A DNA stretch of 64,000 nucleotides. Origin: Desertivirga arenae (GTDB lineage Bacteria; Bacteroidota; Bacteroidia; Sphingobacteriales; Sphingobacteriaceae). Numbering within the stretch: position 1 is the first letter of the stretch; every line of letters begins with the position of its first letter. The notes below the pieces were generated by a model that ran no database searches, was not told the origin of the DNA, and worked only from the letters and a program-made list of their open reading frames with translations. The DNA is taken from assembly GCF_017355785.1 (NCBI RefSeq), contig NZ_JAFEWE010000002.1:236618-300617 (forward strand). Direction: 5' to 3'. A program made the position numbers and the translations under genes. Shown piece after piece: positions 1 through 9,424 of this stretch.

Positions 1-845
1 AAATAACGGTAAAAAAGGTTGAAAACGGAGCTATCTCCCGGTTCATTTTACAAAACTGGAAGGTTGGTGAATTAGTGTACTCTCTCCCCCCCTTTGGACG
101 CTTCTATGTAGAACCACAATCGGGTAAACCCCGGGATATTTTTTGTTTTGCTGCTGGAAGTGGCATTGTGCCTATCCTTCCACAGATCCGAAAACTTTTG
201 GAAGATGAGCCGCAAAGCCGGATCCATTTGATATACAGCAACAGAAATGAGAAGGAAACGCTTTTTCTAAGAGAGATCGAAACTTTGGCACAAAATTTTG
301 ATCAACTGCATTTAATAAAACAATTTTCAGAACCAGAAGAACAATTAGAACACAGGGGAAGATTAAGTAACATTAGCACAGAGATCCTGATCCAAAAATC
401 CCTCGTCCATAATAGAACAGATGCTGTTTTCCTGCTATGCGGTCCCTTTGCATATATGCGGATGCTTCTGTTCACTATCGGCCTGATGGGTTTCAGAAAA
501 GATCATATTAAAAAGGAGAGTTACATACCTTCCATTATGAATCCGGTAACAGCAACTTCTAAAACCTTTTCTGAACGGACTGTAACGATTATCCTTGATT
601 CGACTTCTACCGTGATTAAAGTTGCCCCAGGCAATAGTATATTAGATGCTGCCATCAAAGCCGGGATTCACTTGCCCTATAGCTGCAGGGGAGGAGTTTG
701 TGGCTCTTGCGCAGCGAAATGTAAATCTGGAAGTATCTATATGAGCATTAACGAAGTATTGACCGATAATGATTTGAAGCAAGATTGGGTGCTAACCTGT
801 ACCGGCTTTCCGGAAGAGGACAGCGTGTTGGATTTTAATGCTTAA
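1..845 (+). CDS. Ferredoxin--NADP reductase-like protein, PaaE type (5' end cut off by window)
   Basis: The reading frame is open from base 3, so the gene begins before the window; the GTG at 75 is internal. Visible in order are the end of an FAD-binding domain (SLPPFGRF, near 78-104), an NAD(P)-binding Rossmann half with GSGIVP (near 159-176) and CGP (near 438), and a C-terminal plant-type [2Fe-2S] ferredoxin domain. The ferredoxin cysteines follow the C-x4-C-x2-C pattern (SCRGGVCGSC, near 684-712), with a fourth Cys in the VLTC segment near 798. This order, reductase then ferredoxin, is that of the PaaE/HmpR-like family, which passes electrons from NAD(P)H to a partner oxygenase or other acceptor. 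The partner cannot be told from this window; no phenylacetate genes are next to it. Confidence 0.85.
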   Translation, partial: ITVKKVENGAISRFILQNWKVGELVYSLPPFGRFYVEPQSGKPRDIFCFAAGSGIVPILPQIRKLLEDEPQSRIHLIYSNRNEKETLFLREIETLAQNFDQLHLIKQFSEPEEQLEHRGRLSNISTEILIQKSLVHNRTDAVFLLCGPFAYMRMLLFTIGLMGFRKDHIKKESYIPSIMNPVTATSKTFSERTVTIILDSTSTVIKVAPGNSILDAAIKAGIHLPYSCRGGVCGSCAAKCKSGSIYMSINEVLTDNDLKQDWVLTCTGFPEEDSVLDFNA

Positions 846-913
846 TAATTTAAACTTTTTTAAATCTTTTCTTTTATAATTAGCGGTGATCGTTGCGAAC
901 TAAATTCGCCTAT

Positions 914-925
914 ACTTGTACAAGT
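914..925. promoter_or_regulatory. 12-bp perfect palindrome upstream of the TsaC/YciO-like gene
   Basis: ACTTGTACAAGT reads the same on both strands and ends 14 bases before the ATG at 940. It overlaps TATACTTG (911-918), a weak match to the Bacteroidota -7 element. It could be an operator; chance cannot be excluded for a 12-bp palindrome. Confidence 0.3.
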
Positions 926-939
926 TAATTTCTAAAGCC

Positions 940-1560
940 ATGCTCTTAAAAGTTTACGAAAGCAATCCTAGTCCCAAAGCTATCCAGCAAATTGTGGATG
1001 TATTGAAAAAGGGAGGTTTAATTATTTACCCCACCGATACCGTTTATGGTTTAGGTTGTGATATAACGAATCAGAAGGCAATAGAAAAAATATGTCAGAT
1101 AAGAGGACTAAAGCCAGAGAAAGCAAATTTATCTTTCATCTGCTACGATTTGAGTCACATCTCAGACTATGTGAAGCCAATAGATACTTCTACCTTCCGT
1201 TTATTAAAAAAAGCGCTTCCTGGACCCTTTACATTCATTTTTGAAGCAACTACCAGTGTCCCTAAACTTCTCAGTTCAAACAAGAAGACTGTGGGAATAA
1301 GGGTACCTGATAATGAAATTGCCAGAGAAATTGTGAAGCAGTTAGGTAATCCTATTGTATCAACTTCCATTCACGATGATGATGATATTATAGAATATTC
1401 GACAGACCCTGAGCTTATCCACGAGAAGTATGAAAAGCTGGTGAATATTGTTATTGATGGAGGTCCCGGTGGGAACATCCCCTCTACTGTAGTTAACTGC
1501 ACCTCAGGGGAGTTTGAAATTTTAAGACAAGGAAAAGGGATACTTGAAGAGTATGCCTAG
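940..1560 (+). CDS. Threonylcarbamoyl-AMP synthase family protein (TsaC/Sua5/YciO)
   Basis: This 206-residue protein starts at the ATG at 940; an upstream in-frame TTG at 916 lies inside a palindrome and is not favoured. It carries the YrdC-fold hallmark [16 protein letters not shown] near residues 25-40, then PGPFTFIF near 97 and GIRVPDN near 117. Family members make threonylcarbamoyl-AMP from threonine, bicarbonate and ATP for the t6A modification of tRNA. The segment normally ending in S-x-N reads VSTSIHDD here, as in YciO-like members, so a YciO paralogue of less certain activity is possible. It stands 94 bases after the preceding reductase gene and 56 bases before nhaA. Confidence 0.8.
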   Translation: MLLKVYESNPSPKAIQQIVDVLKKGGLIIYPTDTVYGLGCDITNQKAIEKICQIRGLKPEKANLSFICYDLSHISDYVKPIDTSTFRLLKKALPGPFTFIFEATTSVPKLLSSNKKTVGIRVPDNEIAREIVKQLGNPIVSTSIHDDDDIIEYSTDPELIHEKYEKLVNIVIDGGPGGNIPSTVVNCTSGEFEILRQGKGILEEYA

Positions 1561-1616
1561 TGAATATGGGGTTATCAACCAGGCCTTTCTAAAGCAGATT
1601 TGCTTAATTTAGCCGG

Positions 1617-2801
1617 ATGGCCAGGTTGATAAATATTAATGCATTCCGGGAATTTGTCAGATCAGGACAAACAGGAGGGCTGTTGCTCCTGCTATCAGTG
1701 ATCGTATCTTTGATAATTGCAAATTCAGTCTTTGCTCCGGAATTCCATCACCTACTTCAATTTTCGTTTGGGATAAAGTCGCTACATCTTCAATTCTCTC
1801 TGGAAACATGGATCAACGATGCCCTGATGTCGGTATTCTTTCTACTGGTAGGGCTGGAGATCAAGAGAGAACTCCTTGAAGGGGAATTATCAAGTTTCAA
1901 AAAGGCTGCACTCCCTATATTTGCTGCTTTGGGCGGAATGATCATGCCTGCAGTTATTTTCTCTGCAATCAATAGGGGTCATACCAGTGGTGCGGGCTGG
2001 GGAATTCCAATGGCTACAGATATAGCCTTTGCACTTGCACTTATATCTATGCTTGGGAAGAAAGTCCCAACTTCCTTAAAGGTATTCCTTGCCGCTTTAG
2101 CTATTGTGGATGACCTTGGGGCTATTATCGTTATCGCTTTGTTTTATACGGCTTCTGTAAATTTAACTTACTTATTATACGCAGGAGGTATTATAACCTT
2201 TCTTTTTGCATTAAACTTACTGGGGGTAAAAAACCTGGTCTTCTATTTGATCCCCGGGGCTTTACTATGGTATTTTATTCATGGTAGCGGTATTCACGCC
2301 ACTATTGCAGGGGTATTATTGGCCTTTACTATTCCAACTAACCCAGTGAAAGAGACTTCATCACTGGAGAGGCTGGAGCATGTACTTCAAAACCCAGTTA
2401 ACTTCTTCATAATGCCCCTTTTCGCTCTGGCAAATACAAGTATCCGTTTTGAATCAAGTATGCTTAATGGCTTAACATCGCCGTTGGGAATAGGAATTAT
2501 ACTGGGACTTGTTTTGGGTAAATCTCTTGGCATCTCTACCTTCTCTTTTCTTGCTGTTAAGTCGGGCCTAAGTGAACTCCCAGCCCGGTTGTCCTGGAAG
2601 CATATTTTTGGAGTTTCTTTGCTTGGAGGCATTGGGTTTACAATGTCTGTTTTCATAGCTCTTCTTTCCTTTAAGGAGCCTAAAATGCAAACAGAAGCAA
2701 AGTTTGCTATTCTCTGCGCTTCTATACTTGCAGGTTTTCTGGGATTTCAATACCTGAATATGTTATACAGGACGAGAAAGGAAATCCATTATACGGAGTA
2801 G
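1617..2801 (+). CDS. nhaA: Na+/H+ antiporter NhaA
   Basis: This 394-residue inner-membrane protein is of the usual NhaA length, with about twelve hydrophobic segments. The family-defining residues are present: ATDIAFAL near 133-140 (counterpart of E. coli Asp133) and the paired aspartates IVDDLGAI at 165-166 (counterparts of Asp163/Asp164, which bind Na+ and H+). The protein exports sodium in exchange for protons and supports pH and salt tolerance. The start is the ATG at 1617. Its 3' end overlaps the convergent small gene at 2789-3052 by 13 bases, and no terminator follows the stop codon directly; the next plus-strand terminator is at 3225-3255. Confidence 0.95.
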   Translation: MARLININAFREFVRSGQTGGLLLLLSVIVSLIIANSVFAPEFHHLLQFSFGIKSLHLQFSLETWINDALMSVFFLLVGLEIKRELLEGELSSFKKAALPIFAALGGMIMPAVIFSAINRGHTSGAGWGIPMATDIAFALALISMLGKKVPTSLKVFLAALAIVDDLGAIIVIALFYTASVNLTYLLYAGGIITFLFALNLLGVKNLVFYLIPGALLWYFIHGSGIHATIAGVLLAFTIPTNPVKETSSLERLEHVLQNPVNFFIMPLFALANTSIRFESSMLNGLTSPLGIGIILGLVLGKSLGISTFSFLAVKSGLSELPARLSWKHIFGVSLLGGIGFTMSVFIALLSFKEPKMQTEAKFAILCASILAGFLGFQYLNMLYRTRKEIHYTE

Positions 2802-3052
2802 CTTTTGATGGCCTCACCTATTTTCTCCACCATTTCGTCATCCAGCATGCCATCTTCCTGCTGCCAGCAGTCAGGTTCCTCGCAAACGTGTGCCAGTGTA
2901 CATAGGTGTTCATCATTATGTACCACCACGTAGTTATCATTGCTGGGGACCACCAAGAGTCTACTATAATCTCCAGTTTCGTACAGATCAACTTCAATGT
3001 GGAATGGGCCCTCCTGTATACTATTATCTTCGAATTCTAATTCGTCGTCCAT
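2789..3052 (-). CDS. Small acidic conserved hypothetical protein
   Basis: This 87-residue protein starts at the ATG at 3052 (MDDELEFEDN). The open frame extends further upstream to 3079, but that adds only a hydrophobic stretch unlike the rest. It is strongly acidic and has the core LLVVPSNDNYVVVHND, which looks like a beta-hairpin, followed by three cysteines. There are no membrane segments and no recognised catalytic motif, so I cannot give a function. It is convergent with nhaA and overlaps its end by 13 bases. Confidence 0.7.
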   Translation of the reverse strand: MDDELEFEDNSIQEGPFHIEVDLYETGDYSRLLVVPSNDNYVVVHNDEHLCTLAHVCEEPDCWQQEDGMLDDEMVEKIGEAIKSYSV

Positions 3053-3144
3053 GTTAGTCTTTATTAATAAAAATAGCAAAAGGTGTTCCAGTGACTGAGC
3101 AATTAAACTTGTTGTTTATCTAAAAAAAATATAAACGGAGTGCT

Positions 3145-3255
3145 TTGATTTTCAAATTATTATTACATATCTTAAGGGTAAGATATTAACCACAAGCTTA
3201 AGCTGTCCAGCTGTAAACCTATAATCCCCGCCCTTAAGGCGGGGAATTTTTTTTT
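3145..3255 (+). ncRNA. Candidate small RNA or nhaA 3' end marked by an orphan terminator
   Basis: A strong intrinsic terminator (TCCCCGCC 3225-3232, loop, GGCGGGGA 3238-3245, then nine T at 3247-3255) faces the plus strand. The only upstream plus-strand gene, nhaA, ends 420 bases earlier, and an antisense gene lies between. A possible promoter, TTG at 3145-3147 with TATCTTAA at 3168-3175, would give a transcript of about 75 bases beginning near 3181. It contains the palindrome AGCTTAAGCT at 3195-3204. No known RNA family is recognised. Confidence 0.35.
3225..3255 (+). terminator. Intrinsic terminator, plus strand
   Basis: A perfect 8-bp GC-rich stem with a 5-base loop is followed by a run of nine T. 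The minus-strand reading has no T run, so it works in one direction only. Confidence 0.8.
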
Positions 3256-3502
3256 AACAACAGCTACTGTTCTTTATTATCAAATCATCAATGAAACTAA
3301 AATAATATTGCGAAATCGACGATTAAACTATAAGTACGATAGAGTAGTCAAATTGAGACTTGTTCACCCATTAAGAAAAAGTTAAGGAGGGTAAAAGCTA
3401 AAATCAGGAAGATTATTTTATAAAGATAGGTCCTAATGAAAAAAATAAGGTACTTATGAATAATAAAAACATCCATTAAACTAAAAGAATTAAAAGACCG
3501 TT
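3256..3502. other. AT-rich intergenic region upstream of the DUF4251 gene
   Basis: With 3053-3255 this makes a 450-base stretch without a protein gene. Apart from the candidate RNA described separately, it holds AT-rich sequence that presumably carries the promoter of the gene at 3503. I see no clear TTG / TAnnTTTG pair, repeat or further hairpin. Confidence 0.5.
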
Positions 3503-4024
3503 ATGAAAGAAAATACTGTTATGGGAACTAAAAAATATTTCCTTGCTTACCTGTTATTTTTATTGGCAATTACCATAAATACGGCTTCAGCTCAAACGAA
3601 GAAGGAGATTAAAGAAAAGACAAAAGCTGCTGAAATCCAGAAGCTTTTAGACTCGAAACGTTTTACGTTCAAGGCACAAACAGCTCAGCCTTTAAGAGGG
3701 GGGACAATTAATCTTACCTCTGACTATGAATTAGTGATCAAGAAAGATTCATTGCAAAGCTATCTTCCATTTTTTGGAAGAGCATTTACGGCGCCAATGA
3801 ATCCCAGTGAATCTCCTTTAATCTTTAACAGTACTAACTTCAACTATACCGCAGCTGCGGGAAAGAAAGGATCAAAAAATATTACTGTTGAACTAAAAGA
3901 TCAGAATTCAAATGTGAGGCGGTTCTATTTATCAATCTCCGGACAGGGATATGCAACCTTACAGGTTCTTAACAGCAATAGAGATCCCATCAGCTTTAAC
4001 GGGTATATTGCGGCATTAAAGTGA
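3503..4024 (+). CDS. DUF4251 domain-containing secreted protein
   Basis: This 173-residue protein has an N-terminal signal peptide (hydrophobic YFLAYLLFLLAITINTASAQ, cleavage after the Ala-Gln region). The body matches the Bacteroidota-specific DUF4251 family: a basic helix, then FTFKAQTAQPLRGG, YLPFFGRAF, and a C-terminal beta-rich half ending in ISFNGYI. The protein is probably periplasmic or on the outer membrane; its role is unknown. A second ATG at 3521 (MGTKKYF) would also give a normal signal peptide and may be the true start. It stands alone and converges with the lipoprotein gene downstream. Confidence 0.8.
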   Translation: MKENTVMGTKKYFLAYLLFLLAITINTASAQTKKEIKEKTKAAEIQKLLDSKRFTFKAQTAQPLRGGTINLTSDYELVIKKDSLQSYLPFFGRAFTAPMNPSESPLIFNSTNFNYTAAAGKKGSKNITVELKDQNSNVRRFYLSISGQGYATLQVLNSNRDPISFNGYIAALK

Positions 4025-4070
4025 GAATATTAAAGGACAGACAAGGTTTTTCCTGTTAGTGCAAGACCTG

Positions 4071-4988
4071 TTACTTCCGTCCTTTCCCTTTGAGATAGAT
4101 CTTGATCTCGCTAGCATGAGGGATGCCTAATGTTTTACCGGGAATTATTGTAAGGTATTTATGAAGGTACACATCAATAATTCCTTTGAGAACCCGGGTA
4201 CGGGATTCGACAAATTCTTCTGATACGGCGAAGCGACCTAAATGCATTTTTCCCTTCTCATCTACAACTACAGTGAAACTGTGGGTAAAATCTTTGTATG
4301 CTCCATCAATGGAAATGGAGTATTCCGGGTTCAAATATTCCTCTGCCCTGCTTGGATCCATAATATCCCTTACTCCATGTGATTGCTTTATAGAAATAGC
4401 CGGACTTTTACTAATTAATTTTACGGGCTCCCTGGCAGCTAACACACTATCAGGTTTATCGGCATACATATTAGCCTTTTCTACCAGCGCTAGTACATAA
4501 GCCGTATCTCGCGATTTTGGCTTCTGAAGTTCTTTAGCATCGAGATGTTTTTTATCAAGGTAGGCTTTTGAATAGAATTTCATTGATACATTCGAGCGGT
4601 CTTTTTTAACCACTTTCTGCTCAACCTGCAGTAGTTGAAAGATCAAACTATCCTTACTTACATGCTTTAATCTTACCCATTCGCGTGCGATATTGAAGAT
4701 GGAGTCGTGATCAAAGAATACAGGATAGTGTAAGAACTTCTTTTCAAAGGGACTGTAGATCTTTACAGAATCCTCAGAAACGAATTCGAGCACCCATTCA
4801 GGTTCTTGCTGAAAGCCGTAGCTATTAAAACTATAACCATTATCAAACTGCCTTCTAATCTCAATAAAACGAGTACCAATAACTTTCTCAAAAGATGGGC
4901 GTCCCGAAGCCTCAGTTGCATTTTTGTTATTGTTGCATGCTAATACCAGTAACAATACCGGGAGCATTAAAAGCCATATGTTATTCAA
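4071..4988 (-). CDS. Predicted lipoprotein of unknown function
   Basis: This 305-residue protein has a short N-terminal hydrophobic stretch ending in the lipobox LVLAC (Cys18) followed by a run of Asn and Lys, typical of Bacteroidota lipoproteins. No further domain is recognised. The middle is rich in charged residues, and the C-terminal part looks like a small alpha/beta module. The start codon is TTG at 4988, because the upstream frame closes at 5010-5012. An ATG at 4967 would leave a very short signal peptide with no positive charge. It follows the bioB terminator, so it is probably transcribed separately. Confidence 0.65.
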   Translation of the reverse strand: MNNIWLLMLPVLLLVLACNNNKNATEASGRPSFEKVIGTRFIEIRRQFDNGYSFNSYGFQQEPEWVLEFVSEDSVKIYSPFEKKFLHYPVFFDHDSIFNIAREWVRLKHVSKDSLIFQLLQVEQKVVKKDRSNVSMKFYSKAYLDKKHLDAKELQKPKSRDTAYVLALVEKANMYADKPDSVLAAREPVKLISKSPAISIKQSHGVRDIMDPSRAEEYLNPEYSISIDGAYKDFTHSFTVVVDEKGKMHLGRFAVSEEFVESRTRVLKGIIDVYLHKYLTIIPGKTLGIPHASEIKIYLKGKGRK

Positions 4989-5007
4989 TCTACAGATGCT
5001 GATAAGT

Positions 5008-5037
5008 AATTAAAAAAGCGTCCGTTTGGACGCTTTT
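5008..5037 (-). terminator. Intrinsic terminator of bioB
   Basis: A perfect 10-bp stem (AAAAGCGTCC 5014-5023 and GGACGCTTTT 5028-5037) has a 4-base loop. Read on the minus strand it ends in a T run and lies 16 bases after the bioB stop codon. Confidence 0.85.
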
Positions 5038-5053
5038 GATTATGATTAATTTC

Positions 5054-6058
5054 TTAAGCTGTTATCTCTTCCTGCTGGGAAGCAACCTGAGGCCGTCCAT
5101 TTTTGAATGCTTCTCTTGGTTTCAGGCCCAGTATTTCGAACATTTGCATATCCTCGTTCACTGAGGGATTTGGAGTGGTTAAAAGCTTATCGCCTGCAAA
5201 TATAGAATTTGCACCCGCCATAAAGCATAATGCCTGGTCGGTCAAACTCATTTGTGTACGACCAGCCGACAAACGCACTACAGTCTTAGGCATAATGATA
5301 CGAGCAGTTGCAATCATCCTTACCATATCCCAGATAGGAACTAAGGGCTGGTTCTCCAGAGGTGTCCCTTTTACTGGCACTAATGCGTTGATAGGCACAG
5401 ATTCAGGATGTTTAGGCATATTTGCAAGGGTCTTCAACATTGATACCCTGTCCTCAACGGTCTCACCCAAACCGATGATCCCCCCACTGCAAACCGTAAG
5501 CTTTGCCTTACGTGCATTTTCAATAGTTTTTAGACGGTCATCATACGTACGGGTAGTAATGATACGCTTATAATCTTCTTCTGAAGTATCAAGGTTGTGA
5601 TTGTAGGCATATAACCCTGCATCAGCAAGACGTTGAGCCTGTGACTCGCTAAGCATTCCTAATGTACAGCACACTTCCATGTCCATGGCATTTACAGCCT
5701 GTACCATTTCAATAACTTTATCAAAATCCCGGTTGTCGCGCACTTCTCTCCATGCTGCTCCCATACATAGTCGAGACGCACCTCCTTCTTTCGCTCTCCT
5801 GGCAGCATCTGTTACTTGAGGCAAAGACATCAAGGCATGTACGTTAACGTCTGTTTGATAACGTGCCGCCTGAGGACAATAAGCACAATCTTCAGAACAT
5901 CCGCCAGTTTTTATAGACAAAAGGCTACTGATCTGAACCTCGGAATAATCTTTATTCTCTCGGTGAACTGTTGCTGCTTGGAATATTAAATCTAATAAAG
6001 GGCTATGGTAAATTTCTGATATCTCCTCCTTAGTCCAATCGTGCCTGATTTCAGTCAT
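5054..6058 (-). CDS. bioB: Biotin synthase BioB
   Basis: This 334-residue radical SAM enzyme inserts sulfur into dethiobiotin in the last step of biotin synthesis. The CxxxCxxC cluster site is at Cys55, Cys59 and Cys62 ([12 protein letters not shown]). The segments [25 protein letters not shown] and RLSAGR are those of BioB and include ligands of the auxiliary [2Fe-2S] cluster. The ATG at 6058 is chosen; the frame is open for 59 more codons to 6235, but that extension is a repetitive translation of the purine-rich repeat at 6090-6228 and matches no BioB. No other bio gene is present in the window. Confidence 0.95.
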   Translation of the reverse strand: MTEIRHDWTKEEISEIYHSPLLDLIFQAATVHRENKDYSEVQISSLLSIKTGGCSEDCAYCPQAARYQTDVNVHALMSLPQVTDAARRAKEGGASRLCMGAAWREVRDNRDFDKVIEMVQAVNAMDMEVCCTLGMLSESQAQRLADAGLYAYNHNLDTSEEDYKRIITTRTYDDRLKTIENARKAKLTVCSGGIIGLGETVEDRVSMLKTLANMPKHPESVPINALVPVKGTPLENQPLVPIWDMVRMIATARIIMPKTVVRLSAGRTQMSLTDQALCFMAGANSIFAGDKLLTTPNPSVNEDMQMFEILGLKPREAFKNGRPQVASQQEEITA

Positions 6059-6089
6059 AACATTTGAATTGTAAAGTTGCAAAGTTAGT

Positions 6090-6228
6090 AGAAAAGGTGA
6101 AAGCCGGAAAGGTTGGTGGTAAAAGGTTAAAGGCCGAAGGTAAAAGGCGAATGGTTGCTGGGTTAGAGGCGAAAGCCTAAAGGTTGTAGGGAAAGCGTTG
6201 GGGCAGAAAAGGGAAAGCAGAAAGGCAT
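6090..6228. repeat. Purine-rich interspersed repeat, copy A
   Basis: The plus strand is made of degenerate AAAGGT/AAAGGC units. It holds GGTAAAAGGTTAAAG (6118-6132), followed after a few bases by AAGGTAAAAGG, and ends in a tail at 6201-6228. The same two blocks with the same spacing, and a similar tail, occur at 57971-58032 (copy B). It lies between mgtE and bioB, upstream of the bioB start. Confidence 0.65.
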
Positions 6229-6258
6229 TGCTCAAAGCTGAAAAAGACTTGCCAGCCT

Positions 6259-7608
6259 TCAGAGCAAAAGTTTACTTGCCAGGCCAAGCAGGAGCAGGAA
6301 GCCAAATACGTCTGTAAATGTTGTGATGATAATTGACGAGGCGATTGCAGGATCAATTCCCACTCGTTTTAACAACAGGGGAATGGAGGCTCCTGTTATT
6401 CCTGCGATAACCAAATTTCCGGTCATTGCAAGAAAGATCACTAAGCCCAGCATAGGCTTTGCATCATAAATTAAAGCGAACATGAATACAATAAAGCCAT
6501 TTACAGCTCCATTTATAAATCCTACCGTTAATTCCTTTATAACTGTTTGGTAGGCTTGTTTATCTGTAAGGTCATTCAATGAAATACGTCTGACGGTAAC
6601 CGCCAGAGCTTGAGTAGCAGCATTTCCTCCCATACCTGCGATCATTGTCATGTAGCCAGACAGGATAACTATCTTAGAGATGGTTGGTTCAAAATGCCGG
6701 ATAACCGAGGAGGCAAGAAAGGCAGTTCCTAGATTTAATACTAACCAGGGTAAACGGCTTTTTACAGCTTCCTTCCAATTACCACTCAGTTCTTCATCTT
6801 CAGATACCCCGGAAATTTTCAGAATGTCCTCGGTATTTTCTTCCTGCAGTACATCAATAACATCATCGAAAGTAATTCTTCCCAAGAGATGCATTTCATC
6901 GTCTACAACGGGAATACTCGTAAGATTGTATTGGGAAAGAAGCTTCGCTACTTCTTCCTGGTCTGTGTCTGCTCTCACAAAGACAAAGTCGTCATTCACC
7001 AATTCCCTGATATGAACCGTATAACGTGACTTAATGATATCTTTAAGAGAAACTATACCAACAAGTTTATTGCTATTGTCAACCACGTTAATGGTATAGA
7101 ATTCCTCCATCTCCTCGGATAAGCGAATAATCTCATCAAGGGCTTCCTTTTTAGTAAGACTGCTGTTTACCTTAAGTACCTCGGTGTTCATCAAACCACC
7201 GGCCGAGTCTTCTGGATAATTTAGTAGTGTACGGATATGAGAAGCGTCTTCTGCATCAAGACCGTCAAGAATCTTATCCTGCTGTTCTTGAGGAAGCTGA
7301 CTGATGATATCGGTAGCATCATCATAATCCAGCTCTTCCATGATCTCTGAACGCTTCTCTGGGGCAAGGTTCTCCAGGATCTTTTCCGGGTGGCTCTCAT
7401 AATCCATCTCGGATATTACTTCGGAAGCAATTTCAGAAGGCAGCACATTGATGATATGCTCTCTTTCTTCCTGGCTGAGGCTTTCGAAAAGAATAGCAAT
7501 TTCCGAAGCATGATATTCCGTCAACAAGCTCTTAAGGGTTTCTTCATCACCCTCCAGCGCCTGTTTTATTTTAAGAATATCTGATTTATCAAGTTCGAAA
7601 GACTGCAT
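6259..7608 (-). CDS. mgtE: Magnesium transporter MgtE
   Basis: This 449-residue protein has the full MgtE order. An acidic N-terminal superhelical domain (about 1-130, with [15 protein letters not shown] repeats) is followed by a tandem CBS pair (about 135-255) that senses Mg2+, and a C-terminal pore domain of five membrane helices (about 285-449, with [11 protein letters not shown]). It is an inner-membrane Mg2+ channel that closes when cytosolic Mg2+ is high. It lies in the same direction as corA and the WbqC-like gene, 80 bases after corA. Confidence 0.95.
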   Translation of the reverse strand: MQSFELDKSDILKIKQALEGDEETLKSLLTEYHASEIAILFESLSQEEREHIINVLPSEIASEVISEMDYESHPEKILENLAPEKRSEIMEELDYDDATDIISQLPQEQQDKILDGLDAEDASHIRTLLNYPEDSAGGLMNTEVLKVNSSLTKKEALDEIIRLSEEMEEFYTINVVDNSNKLVGIVSLKDIIKSRYTVHIRELVNDDFVFVRADTDQEEVAKLLSQYNLTSIPVVDDEMHLLGRITFDDVIDVLQEENTEDILKISGVSEDEELSGNWKEAVKSRLPWLVLNLGTAFLASSVIRHFEPTISKIVILSGYMTMIAGMGGNAATQALAVTVRRISLNDLTDKQAYQTVIKELTVGFINGAVNGFIVFMFALIYDAKPMLGLVIFLAMTGNLVIAGITGASIPLLLKRVGIDPAIASSIIITTFTDVFGFLLLLGLASKLLL

Positions 7609-7688
7609 CGCCTGCTAAAATAATAAAATGAAGCCTTTAACAGGCCTCCTGCCCCAAGAAAACAATAATTTCACATTAGTTTAACGGT

Positions 7689-8810
7689 CTATTTCAACCA
7701 CCCTTTACGCCAGAAGTAAAAAAGCTGGAGCAACGCAATAACCACCATTACAAGGATAGTGTAAAGATAACCGTGTTCTGAGTACAGCTCTGGCATATTT
7801 TGTTCAAGCACTTTCCCAGTTTCAGGGTTCTCCCGGGCAAAATTCATACCGTAAACACCGGCAATAAAAGTTAAAGGAATAAAAACGGAAGAAATTACTG
7901 TTAATAATCTCATTACCTCGTTTGTACGGTTACTAACGAACGAAAGGTACATATCGATCAAACTGGTACTTAACTCCTTATAACTTTCCACCAGATCTAT
8001 TACCTGGATAGAATGGTCATACAGATCCTTCAGAAAAAACCGGGTATTCTTTGTGATTAAAGGCGACTGGCTCCGGATCATATCGTTCACCTTGTCTCTT
8101 TCCGGCCATGCCGCTCTTCTTATAGTAATAAGGGCCCGTTTAATTTGCTGGGCCTCTACAGTGATAGACTTATCCTGCTTTGCATAAAGACGGTCCTCCA
8201 GATTATCCAGCTCATCCCCCATCTTGTTGAGAATGTAAAAATAATTGTCAATGATAAGATCCATTAGTGCATACATCAGGTATGAAGCTCCAGCTGCCCT
8301 GCTATTACCCTTGCCTTCCCTTAGTCTCTTCCTAACGGGATCGAGGCAATCTTCGTAATTTTCCTGAAAGGTGAGCAGAATATTTTTCGTCAGGATAAAG
8401 GAAACCTGTTCATTTTCTATCCCGCCTTCCTTTGCAAGGCAAATCATTCTGCTAATGGCAAACACATAATCCTCATACTCCTCCAACTTCGGACGCTGAC
8501 GGGTATGAACGATATCTTCCATCACAAGGGCACTGATAGAAAAATGATTTTTAAGGGAAGTAAGTAAATTATTATCTCCCAATCCCTGAATGTCAATCCA
8601 GTGTGTCTCTTTTGAATGATCGTGTAGAAACTCTTTCAGCTCATCGAAAGCAGCTACAGAGGTTTCGCCATAAGTGGTCTGTGAAAATGAATAGACAGTA
8701 ATACGGGGCTTTAATGCATCTTCCGTAACATGAAAAATGCCTGGACTAGCTCCAGGTGGTGGCAGAACCTTTTTCTTTCTTCCTATTATTCTTCTGAATT
8801 TGCCAGACAT
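7689..8810 (-). CDS. corA: Magnesium/cobalt transporter CorA
   Basis: This 373-residue protein has a long cytosolic domain and two C-terminal membrane helices. The family signature GMN is present as VYGMNF near residue 322, at the end of the first helix. The C-terminus is FYFWRKGWLK, typical of CorA. It forms a pentameric Mg2+/Co2+ channel. Its start lies 5 bases after the stop codon of the WbqC-like gene, and MgtE follows, so two unrelated Mg2+ channels are encoded side by side. Confidence 0.95.
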   Translation of the reverse strand: MSGKFRRIIGRKKKVLPPPGASPGIFHVTEDALKPRITVYSFSQTTYGETSVAAFDELKEFLHDHSKETHWIDIQGLGDNNLLTSLKNHFSISALVMEDIVHTRQRPKLEEYEDYVFAISRMICLAKEGGIENEQVSFILTKNILLTFQENYEDCLDPVRKRLREGKGNSRAAGASYLMYALMDLIIDNYFYILNKMGDELDNLEDRLYAKQDKSITVEAQQIKRALITIRRAAWPERDKVNDMIRSQSPLITKNTRFFLKDLYDHSIQVIDLVESYKELSTSLIDMYLSFVSNRTNEVMRLLTVISSVFIPLTFIAGVYGMNFARENPETGKVLEQNMPELYSEHGYLYTILVMVVIALLQLFYFWRKGWLK

Positions 8811-8815
8811 CCTTA

Positions 8816-9424
8816 TTATAAAAACTGTAAACTTTGAGGGCCTTTGCTACATAACAGATCAAGAATACTTAGGTTGGGAATAAAGCCGTTCTTATCCTCA
8901 AATACCTGATAATAAGCATTACTTTCGTAATCGGAACTCAGCTTTGGATGAATGGAATAGCGATAATCTATAAATTCAGGATAAGTACTTTGGTAATCTT
9001 TAGTGTAATCAAAGACTACGTTCAGCTTCAAGGCCTTCAAAATCACCTTCAACAAACTTTCATTATAGTCGAACAAAAACTCTGTTCTTTGATGGTAAAA
9101 GGGGGCAAAATCATCTTCATAAAATTCAAAAAAGGCCGAATTGCGGTATGACGCCTGAATACTCAACCAGTGAAGTCTCTGCCAATTGAAATCATAGCTA
9201 ATTCTTACGTCTTTAGCTTTTGTCTGATTTTTTGAACCTTTTATAACGGGTACAACCAGATCCAATTTACCATTAGCAGAATAGATCGAAGCTCTGTTCC
9301 TATAGGTCTGCTTCGGAAAATGCTCCTCTTTCTCCATAAGAAGGAGACCTTCCTGCGACTTGAGCTTCGCGAAAAATTCGACTGGCGGTAAGTAAAATAA
9401 TGGAAAGATTGCGCCTTTATTCAT
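8816..9424 (-). CDS. WbqC-like family protein
   Basis: This 202-residue protein carries the WbqC pattern: an N-terminal FPLFYLPPVEFF, then PKQTYRNRASIYSANGK, a basic segment and WQRLHWLSIQASYRNSAFF. The family is often found in polysaccharide clusters and is thought to be an aminotransferase-like or glycan-modifying protein, but its reaction is not established. It is the first gene of a minus-strand set with corA (5-base gap), which does not explain its role. It is divergent from the acyltransferase gene at 9479. Confidence 0.75.
   Translation of the reverse strand: MNKGAIFPLFYLPPVEFFAKLKSQEGLLLMEKEEHFPKQTYRNRASIYSANGKLDLVVPVIKGSKNQTKAKDVRISYDFNWQRLHWLSIQASYRNSAFFEFYEDDFAPFYHQRTEFLFDYNESLLKVILKALKLNVVFDYTKDYQSTYPEFIDYRYSIHPKLSSDYESNAYYQVFEDKNGFIPNLSILDLLCSKGPQSLQFL

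Noticed and set aside
6090-6228. CRISPR array or tandem minisatellite
   Set aside because: The units are short, irregular and not separated by unique spacers of fixed length; no cas genes are in the window.
6059-6235. N-terminal extension of BioB by 59 codons
   Set aside because: The extension is a translation of the purine-rich repeat in the opposite strand; it is repetitive (Phe, Pro, Leu) and BioB homology starts at the ATG at 6058.
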